Source: an uncultured Christensenella sp.
GTDB lineage: Bacteria; Bacillota; Clostridia; Christensenellales; Borkfalkiaceae
DNA length: 64,000 nucleotides
Direction: 5' to 3'
Assembly (NCBI GenBank): GCA_910586065.1
Contig: CAJUGI010000001.1
Location: 372,001-436,000 of the forward strand
In this document: one piece after another, positions 17,773-25,000 of the stretch
Layout: every line of letters begins with the position of its first letter
Position numbering within the stretch: position 1 is the stretch's first letter
Made by a program: the position numbers and the translations under genes
Notes under the pieces: generated by a model
Database searches by the model: none
Seen by the model: only the letters and a program-made list of their open reading frames with translations
Told to the model about the DNA's origin: nothing

Positions 17773-17810
17773 TAATGTCCCTATGCACAATTATTTGTAT
17801 AGGGACATTA
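17773..17810 (+). terminator. Hairpin after the glucan operon
   Basis: TAATGTCCCTAT pairs with ATAGGGACATTA (17773-17784 with 17799-17810), following a T/C-rich tract. There is no long T run after it, so it is a weak or bidirectional end-of-operon signal. Confidence 0.5.
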
Positions 17811-17832
17811 GCACTTTGTAAAGGAAGTGGTT

Positions 17833-17893
17833 ATGGCACACGCTACCGAACAAAAAATCAAATTGCTTGTCTTATACGACTTGCTTTGTCGGC
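17833..17893 (+). pseudogene. 5' fragment of a WYL-type regulator gene
   Basis: AAGGAAG and ATG 17833 start a frame reading MAHATEQKIKLLVLYDLLC. This resembles the N-terminal helix of HTH-WYL regulators (the KxKLLxLxDxL pattern). The frame then runs into the antisense of the DUF3788 fragment, so only about 20 codons are original. Identification from so few residues is tentative. Confidence 0.35.
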
Positions 17894-18160
17894 TTCAAAC
17901 TTTAATCGCTCGTTCTTACCCAAGACAACCATAAATCCTACGCAATTTTCTTTTGCATATAAAGCGCAAAGCGTTTTACCGCCACTACGGTATTTGTATT
18001 CATATTTCCACGCTTTACCGCCTTTGTTCCACAAACGCTCCATATCGTAGCGTTCATTGATTAAAGCGCATAAATCATTCCATACGCCATATAAAGATTT
18101 TCCAACTAACGCAATAATTTCTTCTGATGTAGGCATTGTATCAAGCATAATAAATCTCAC
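17858..18160 (-). pseudogene. DUF3788-family protein, C-terminally truncated
   Basis: The 100 codons match the DUF3788 pattern: TSEEIIALVGKSLYGVWNDL, an ERYDMERLWNKGGKAWKYEYKYRSGGKTLCALY core, and a GFMVVLGKNER strand. Members run to about 135-140 residues; this one stops after SRIRQAI, where it meets the WYL-like fragment, so the last strand and helix are missing. It overlaps the stop of the upstream DUF3795 gene by 4 bases, a pairing seen in other Firmicutes. Function unknown. Confidence 0.6.
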
Positions 18161-18477
18161 TTATTTTTAAGATTGCTTAACGCTTCGGCGTTATTAGATA
18201 TAATCATACCCACGGTTTGGCAGCTTTCCATTTCAGAGCAGTTTCCGCAGGTTTCAAAAGCTTTTACGAGCGCACACTGTCGTATCTGACAATACTTGTC
18301 GCAAAAAGGGGTTTTAACCCCGTTCACGCGACAACCATCACAATTAATCATTTCGGGTGTGATTTCCACTCCGTTCATCTCCGACCAAAGCCGAGCAACC
18401 TTTTCGCGCAATGCGTTATCGTTGTTTTGCGTGGCAATATACGCTTCACATTTTTCGCAATTAAGTCCGCAAGATTT
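18157..18477 (-). pseudogene. DUF3795-family Cys-rich protein lacking its start
   Basis: The frame reads KSCGLNCEKCEAYIATQNND and continues with clusters of Cys (CDGCRVNG, CDKYCQIRQC, CGNCSEMESC), the DUF3795 zinc or iron-sulphur pattern. A stop sits immediately upstream at 18478-18480, so only the initiator and a few residues are lost. The only internal start would be a TTG at 18411, which removes the first Cys cluster. The truncation point coincides with the junction to the next gene scrap. Confidence 0.6.
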
Positions 18478-18480
18478 TTA

Positions 18481-18675
18481 TTAAAGATTGCAATAGAATA
18501 TTATGTTTATCTAGTCATAAAAAGAGAGAGTTCAGAATTAGATTTAGAATTTGATGAGCAATTAAAGAAATTAATTCAATTTGTACGCATAGGAAGAAAA
18601 GATAGAAAACCAATTAAGTATGATATTTCAGTATTGCACAATTATAAACCTTTATATAAACAAGTTTTAAATTAA
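18481..18675 (+). pseudogene. 3' fragment of an unidentified gene
   Basis: From the junction at about 18480 a frame reads IAIEYYVYLVIKRESSELDL and on to a TAA at 18673-18675, about 63 codons. It is markedly AT-rich compared with the antisense genes on its left and has no start. I do not recognise the family. Confidence 0.4.
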
Positions 18676-18746
18676 ATTTATCAAAGGCAAATTTATAGTG
18701 TTTACCTAAGAAAAGAGGGCAGTATTTTTGTCCTATAAAGACATAG

Positions 18747-18783
18747 AGCAAAGCCGTTGCAACTGCAACGGCTTTGCTTTTTT
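18747..18783 (+). terminator. Rho-independent terminator
   Basis: A perfect 14-bp stem (18747-18760 with 18765-18778) with AACT loop is followed by T. It insulates the next gene from the scarred region. Confidence 0.85.
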
Positions 18784-18894
18784 AAACCGTTAAATTTCCG
18801 ACACAAATTTATTTAAAAACCGGTTTGCTATTGTAAACTTCGTTGATATATGATATAAAGTAATTATTACCGCAGCTAAAATTAAAGGATGATT

Positions 18895-20157
18895 ATGATA
18901 TACTCTGATTTTAAGAAGAAACTTCTTTCTGACCTTGAGAGGGATAGAGATTTATTGATTGCTCAGGAAAGTTTTAAGCAACCCGAAACATTGTTTGAAG
19001 TTACCGACAACGATGACAAGTTATATATGCGTATACTTCAAATGTTCAATACAATTATTTTGAAGAATGTCGAGCTTTTGGTATTGAAGCTTTGTAAAGA
19101 AAAAAATGTTGAGAATTCTTTCGGTTTAAGGCAAGATATTTATATGAAAATCGACGGTGAAATGAAAATTACTGAATTTAAAACTTCGCCGGTCAGTTTT
19201 AATTCCGAGCGTATGCGCTATTACGTAAACAGGCAAAAAGAAACGTGCGCGAAAATGGTTTTTGTATTTTTGTTGCGTGATAGCGTTGTTGCAAGAGATA
19301 GTATCCGGAAATTTGAGAATCGCATTAAAAGTTTTGAAAAAAACGCCGAAATTGAAATTATTCTTTTTGAGGAATTTATAGAAAAATTGTTCGGTTACGA
19401 TGAGAAAATGAAATTTTTACAGTCTATGAAAGACTTTAAAGCGGAAGTCCATCAGGTTATAGGGTATCGGATTACCGAATTGTGCAGTTCTGCTAACAGA
19501 GTTAAATTGAAAAAAAGTTTATTGACTGAACTGAAAGAATTTGATTATAAAACCGTTAAAGAAGAGAAAAACACCGTTTTAAAAGGTGCTAAAAATTACG
19601 TTGAATTGAGTGATACCGATTTTTTGCATATATACGAAAGATTTCAAACTAATGAATTATATAAATTGCTGTTGGGAGATATGGATTTTGCAAAATCATT
19701 TTTAACTTCCGAATGGCTTTATAAAAAGTATTTTACGTTGAGCGAGTTGGATAACACGTTTATTGTGGCGGGTTATTTAAAGTCTGTCGAGCAGATGCTT
19801 TGGGACATTGTGCTGATTTTAGGTAAAGGACGAACGATTCAAAACACATTAATTTCAGATGAGAATTTGAATTTGTTAAATAAAACGTTAGGTTCGTTGG
19901 AACACTTTTTTGAAGACCGTGCAAATCTTGATTTGTTCAGGGACGTGTTCGGAAACAATAAAGGTTTTGTGGTTAAGTATTTGAAATCCCAAATAGACTT
20001 ATGGCGGATAAATTACCGCAACGGCTATTTTCACAAGCGCAAACTTAATGAAAGGAGTACTGTTGAAAATATAAGAAAAGAGACGGTATATCTTTATATG
20101 ATAATTCTCGGTTCAATTGACCTTACGTCTGAAAATATTCGCTCTTTAATGGGCTGA
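18895..20157 (+). CDS. Putative two-domain nuclease: PD-(D/E)xK-like N half and HEPN-like C half
   Basis: The 420-residue protein is of unknown family. Near the N terminus, Asp81 is followed 13 residues later by Glu94-Phe-Lys96 (TEFKT) in a beta-hairpin setting, which is the D-x(n)-E-x-K layout of restriction-type nucleases. The C-terminal 130 residues are helical and contain RNGYFHK (Arg375 to His380), the R-N-x3-H motif of HEPN ribonucleases, preceded by AGYLKSVEQMLWDIVLILG. I start at ATG 18895 because AAAGGA precedes it by 5 bases and overlaps the earlier ATG at 18889. The gene stands alone between two terminators. A role in phage defence or abortive infection is inference from the motif pair. 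Confidence 0.6.
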   Translation: MIYSDFKKKLLSDLERDRDLLIAQESFKQPETLFEVTDNDDKLYMRILQMFNTIILKNVELLVLKLCKEKNVENSFGLRQDIYMKIDGEMKITEFKTSPVSFNSERMRYYVNRQKETCAKMVFVFLLRDSVVARDSIRKFENRIKSFEKNAEIEIILFEEFIEKLFGYDEKMKFLQSMKDFKAEVHQVIGYRITELCSSANRVKLKKSLLTELKEFDYKTVKEEKNTVLKGAKNYVELSDTDFLHIYERFQTNELYKLLLGDMDFAKSFLTSEWLYKKYFTLSELDNTFIVAGYLKSVEQMLWDIVLILGKGRTIQNTLISDENLNLLNKTLGSLEHFFEDRANLDLFRDVFGNNKGFVVKYLKSQIDLWRINYRNGYFHKRKLNERSTVENIRKETVYLYMIILGSIDLTSENIRSLMG

Positions 20158-20184
20158 ATAAAAAAGTCTTTAATATATTAATAG

Positions 20185-20210
20185 GGCTCCGCTTTATGCG
20201 GAGCCTTTTT
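20185..20210 (+). terminator. Rho-independent terminator
   Basis: GGCTCCGC and GCGGAGCC pair around TTTAT and are followed by five T. It ends the putative nuclease transcript. Confidence 0.88.
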
Positions 20211-20306
20211 GGTTTTAAAATTACCCGTACAAACAATATGTTTTAAACGCGCGGGTGCGTTTGATGCAGTAATTGCATATAATGTATTGTTGCATAAAGG
20301 TGATTT

Positions 20307-21374
20307 ATGACGCTTAGCGTATGTTTGATTGTTAAAGACGAGCAGGAAGTTTTGGGCAGATGCTTGAACTGTGTTTCAAAATTTGCCGACCAGATAATTG
20401 TTGTTGATACAGGTTCGTCCGACGATACGGTGGAAGAAGCAAGAAAGTTCACTGATGAAGTTTACTTCTTCGAGTGGTGCGCCGATTTTTCCGCCGCCCG
20501 CAATTTTGCTTTTGAAAAGGCGGATTGTGATTACGTAATGTGGTTGGACGCGGACGACGTAATTTCGGATGAAAACTGCGAAAAGATAAAAAAACTTAAA
20601 AAGAACGCCGATTTTGACGCGGCGTATCTGCTGTACGCCGCGTCGGCTGACGGAGATAAGCCTACTTTTGAATATTACAGAGAAAGAATTCTGAAACGCA
20701 GTAGAAATTTTAAGTTCGAGGGAGCGGTTCACGAAGCGGTTTCGGCTTCCGGAAAAATTGTTTATTCCGATGCGGTAATACTTCATAAAAAAGTAAAAGA
20801 AAATGAACCGCTGAGGAATCTGAAAATATACCAAAAGCAAATTGCCCGCGGAATATGCCTTGACGAACGTTCAAAATTTTATTACGGCCGTGAACTTTTT
20901 TTTAACGGAATGTATCTGGAAAGCGCCGCCGTTCTTGAAAACTTTTTAACTGGAAACGGTTGGATTGAAAATAAAATAGAGGCGTGTCTCAACTTATATT
21001 ACGTTTATTCCGCGATATGTGAAAAAGAAAAGGCGCAAAACGCGCTTTTAAAAGCCTTTTTGTATGCGCCGCCAAGGAGTGAGTTTTGCTGCATACTCGG
21101 TGAAAAGTTTATGCGGGAAAATGATTTTAACTCCGCAATATTCTGGTATGAAACTGCGCTTAATGCAAAAAGTCCGGCTTTATCGGGCGGCTTTGCAAAT
21201 GTAGATTACGGCGGATTCATTCCACTGATGCAATTGTGTGTTTTATATGACAGACTCGGTGATTATGAAAAGGCGAATTCATATAATGAAGCGGCTGGAA
21301 AAATAAAGCCGATGAACGAAAATTATCTCAACAATAAGAAATATTTCCGTAAAAGACTCGGAAAGAGGAACTGA
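20307..21374 (+). CDS. Family 2 glycosyltransferase with TPR-like C-terminal half
   Basis: The 355-residue product has a GT-A domain (1-about 190) with LSVCLIVKDEQEVLGRCL, VDTGSSDDT, the metal-binding DAD motif in MWLDADD, and FEGAVHEAVSASG, typical of SunS/TPR-type GT2 enzymes. Residues about 200-330 form helical repeats (a TPR-like solenoid) that often hold a polypeptide acceptor. It has no membrane segment. The collagen-like gene begins 4 bp after its stop, so the collagen-like Thr-rich protein is the obvious substrate. A CATATAAT element 33-40 bases before the ATG is reminiscent of sigma-E/K -10 boxes, but no convincing -35 accompanies it. Confidence 0.85.
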   Translation: MTLSVCLIVKDEQEVLGRCLNCVSKFADQIIVVDTGSSDDTVEEARKFTDEVYFFEWCADFSAARNFAFEKADCDYVMWLDADDVISDENCEKIKKLKKNADFDAAYLLYAASADGDKPTFEYYRERILKRSRNFKFEGAVHEAVSASGKIVYSDAVILHKKVKENEPLRNLKIYQKQIARGICLDERSKFYYGRELFFNGMYLESAAVLENFLTGNGWIENKIEACLNLYYVYSAICEKEKAQNALLKAFLYAPPRSEFCCILGEKFMRENDFNSAIFWYETALNAKSPALSGGFANVDYGGFIPLMQLCVLYDRLGDYEKANSYNEAAGKIKPMNENYLNNKKYFRKRLGKRN

Positions 21375-21378
21375 ATAA

Positions 21379-21654
21379 ATGATTAAAAAATTTTTAATAG
21401 ATTACTTTTTATTGCATTGCGACGACGGCTGCGACTGTGGTTGCGGCTGTAATAACGGCTCGCGTACGGTTTATGTCAGAACACTTACCGGTATAACCGG
21501 TCCACGCGGCGCAACGGGCGCAACAGGCCCTGCAGGTACGGCAGGAGCAACCGGTGCAACAGGCCCTACAGGTGCCACCGGCGCAAACGGACCCGCGGGT
21601 ACGGGGGCAACAGGTCCTACGGGGCCGACAGGCGCAACAGAATATGTTACATAA
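21379..21654 (+). pseudogene. 5' part of a split collagen-like gene (disrupted by the 8-kb element)
   Basis: The N-terminal 36 residues have no signal peptide and contain a Cys-rich stretch (HCDDGCDCGCGCNNG). Gly-X-Y repeats dominated by GATGPTG follow. The original frame ends at the junction in the codon at 21637; the last residues (EYVT, stop 21652-21654) come from the inserted element. Its continuation is at 29630-30513. Joined, the two parts give 381 codons including the stop. The layout (short N-terminal domain, collagen region, C1q-like C-terminal domain, no signal) is that of BclA-type spore-surface proteins. Confidence 0.85.
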
Positions 21655-21657
21655 GGG
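21618..21657. other. attL of the collagen-gene element (core GCAAC at 21634-21638)
   Basis: The left half is collagen coding sequence; the right half (ATGTTACATAAGGG, 21644-21657) belongs to the element. Together with 29610-29629 it rebuilds an attP whose dyad is centred on the last two bases of GCAAC. Confidence 0.75.
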
Positions 21658-21821
21658 AAAGTTTAAAAAATAACACTAAAGCGTTAAGTTGATGTGGTAG
21701 AACTAATAATCCTAACAAAAACACCAGTCCGTCAACAATAAGATATACTGCGTGTGCATGCGGTTCAATAATAATGGACGGAGACCCGAATTTATTTCAA
21801 ATAAAAACGGTTCTAAAGATT

Positions 21822-21851
21822 AAAAGCATCTCTCAGAAGAGAGATGCTTTT
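21822..21851. terminator. Bidirectional hairpin terminator at the left end of the element
   Basis: A perfect 13-bp stem (21822-21834 with 21839-21851) has an AGAA loop and A/T flanks on both sides. It stops transcription of the truncated collagen gene from entering the element. Confidence 0.75.
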
Positions 21852-21854
21852 CGT

Positions 21855-22011
21855 GTGGGTGATAGCAAACTTAAAGGAGAACATAAATGTCCGTATAAAT
21901 AATTGACCGCAAATAAAGTTTGTTGTATCATAAATATGTAATAATATTACATAGTAATATTTCACGGTCAATTAGCTTGCTTAAAGGCTGTATTCAAGTA
22001 CGGAGAACATT
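21855..22011. promoter_or_regulatory. Leader of the large surface-protein gene with nested inverted repeats
   Basis: No gene is seen. A perfect Shine-Dalgarno and start (AAAGGAG, ATG 21888) open a three-codon ORF ending in TAA. TAATTGACCG (21900-21909) and CGGTCAATTA (21965-21974) are exact inverted repeats. Between them lies the 17-bp palindrome ATGTAATAATATTACAT (21936-21952). This is probably a regulator binding region or structured leader. Confidence 0.5.
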
Positions 22012-25000
22012 ATGAAATTATCGCTTAAAATCAAAAACAAATTAAAAACGGCGGCGGTCATCTGCATTTCGCTTTTTATGGCTTTGCTGTTCGTGTTCGC
22101 CGACGTTAAAATCGTTCCCAAACAAAGCGGCGATACCGCACCCGACAGCACTGCTGCCGAGGGTAACGAGAATGTCAACGGCGGCACCGATTTAAAGGAC
22201 GCTTGCGGCTCCCACGGCGAATTTTATTTTAACGAAAAATTTTCCGCAGCTACGGAAAGCTTCGTCGCCAAAAGCGACGAAGCCTTAAAAACCGATAAAT
22301 ATCTTTCCGATATTACAAGCAAATGTCAGCCTAACGGTTATCTTCCCTACGGCGTTGTTGCAGACAAAACGGACGGTGGCGCAAAGCTTTCCGTTAAGGT
22401 AGAGGGCGTTGCAACCTATTTCGATAAGGGGCTTTATACGCCTACGCCCAAATCGGTTATATACGATATAAGCGAGTTCGATTACAAATACTTTTTCAGC
22501 AATATAGCCGTTCAAAGCGGCACAAGCGCGAACGGAAGAGCTGTTTTCAGCGTTGATTTTTCCAATTCCGCAACAAGCGGTTGGGTAAATAAATTTGTCA
22601 GCGGCGAAATGACCTCTAACGACAGCGCAAAGCAAATACGCGTTGAAACGGGCGGCTACAAGTATATAAGAATCCGCGCCGACTTTGCAGAGGGCACAAG
22701 AACAAGCGCTGCGGCGGTATGGGCGGACGCAAAATTTACCGACAGCGATACGACCGAGGTTGAATATCTTGTCAAATCCGTTGCGGAATACGACCGGATA
22801 ATCAAAACAAAATACGCAAACGCCGACCTTTCGGACCCGAATTTCGAGCTTGCTTTGCTTCAAAGGAACTTTGTAAGCAAATTCGGTACAAACGGTCATG
22901 TCACCTTGCACAACTACCTTAAATCCAACAATCAGAATGTCGAAGCCTTCAGCTGGCTTTTCGACAATCTCGACGTGCTCAGAATGTACACCACGGGCGG
23001 CACTCCCGATAATACAAATATTTATCTTAAAAACAACACCTATAACCCGAACAGCTGGCTTAACTCCTTAAAGGTTTTAAACACTCTGTACAATACCTAC
23101 AAGGACGACCTTAACGACAACACGGTTTCCCCTCTGGGCAACCGTCGCCGCGATATCTATCAAAAAATGATGATATCCATTGCGCTTACCTATTCCAAGC
23201 GCGTCCGCTTCTGGATATACGATATGGGCGCGGACAACAGCTTTAATAAAACCGACAACGATTCTACCGCAATAAACCGCTATGCGGCGTTCAAAAAAAT
23301 CTGGCTTGCAAACAAGCTCGACAGCAGAGTTTTCGAAAATATCGAGGTCGAGGAAATGCGCTATATAATGACGACGCTTTTACCCGATAACGAGATTGAA
23401 TGGCTGCTTGACTATTGGCAGTGGAAGGGCACGAAGGGGCCTTATAGTCTTATGGACTATCTTTTTGCCTACGAATTCTGGTCGGACGCACCTCACCTTC
23501 ACGACCCTGCAAAAAAGGACTATTATTACCAGAAATACAGACTTGACGGCTACGGAATAGAATACAAAAAGTATTACACGCATGCATGGATGATGTTCGA
23601 AACGGGCGGCGTCTGCTGGAATATGTCGAATATCGGCGCCAATATGACCGCCGTCTGGGGACACCCGTCAACGCCCTTGGGACAGTCGGGCTATGTAGAG
23701 CACGTTGCCTATGCAGATTACTATATCAACAGCAACGGCGACGGCTATTGGGCATTGACAAATGACGTGTTCGGCTGGATAAATACCAACTTCAGAAACT
23801 TCAACAACTTAGGCAGTGCGGGCGGCTGGTACACTCTCAGGGCAATGAACGACTGGGGTACGGGCAGCTATACGACCACCCACAGCGGAACCTATCTTTT
23901 ACTTGCACAGGCGGCGATAAACGACTTCGAAAATTACGAAAAAGCCAAGGAGCTTACCCTTCTTGCCGAGGTTTACCGCGACGACCTTGTAAAGCAGGAG
24001 CAGATTTACCGTCAGGCGCTGTCTGTGCAGAAATTTAACCTCGATGCATGGCTCGGGCTTATCAACAACTATGTCGCGCAAAGCAAGTCTGGCGAGGATT
24101 TTATTGCGCTTGCAAGGGAGGTCGCAAATTCGCTTATTTATTATCCCCTGCCCATGCACGATATGTTAAAGCTTATCGGCAAGCACGCTTCCGCGCCCGA
24201 GTATCAGGCTGTTCTCAGCATGATTATGGCAGAAGCCCTTACAAACGCCTCAAAAGCGACGGAGGCGCAGGTTTTGCAGTCAAACATAACCAGACTTATG
24301 GCAAACCACTTGCTGGGTAAGGTAGAAACCGAGGTCGCAAAATTCGCATTCGACGGCGACGGCGGTGCCGAGCTTTCCTTGGGTAAGCTTTACGCCAACT
24401 CCACCCCGACGTGGGAATACAGTATAGACGGCGGCACAAGCTGGACGGCAACCGACGCAAAATCGGTCAGCTTTACGGCGGAACAGGTCAACCGCGTCAA
24501 TGTCGACGACGATATACGCGTCCATATCATAGGCACTCCGCGAACGGAGCAAAATATTTACGTTATAGACATTACCAAGGCGCAGCCGCCTAACGGCTTT
24601 TATGCAAACGATTGGGAGAACAGGGTTTACGGTCTTGACGACACAATGGACTGGCGCATGGAGGGGCAGACCGAATGGACTGCGTTCAAGCGTCAGCAGC
24701 CCGATTTATCGGGCGATAAGGTCGTGGAAATCCGACGGCGTGCGCAAGGCACCGTAATCGCAAGCGAGCTTTCGACTTATACGTTCAGCTCTGCGGGAGA
24801 GAATAACCCCCAAAAGCGGTATATTCCCGTTAAAGAGCTGTCGGTCTACGAGGTTTCCTCCGAAGCGACTACCCATCAGGGGCACGCCGCCAATATTATA
24901 GACGGAAATTATAACACAAGGTGGCACTCCGACTGGGGCGGAACGGACAGAGAGCGATATATAATTATCGAATTATCCAAACAGTTTGTGCTTACGGGTA

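Noticed and set aside
21379..21654. Collagen Gly-X-Y repeats as a CRISPR or tandem DNA repeat array
   Set aside because: The 9-bp periodicity arises from GATGPTG-type codons; units are diverged at the DNA level and lack spacer structure.
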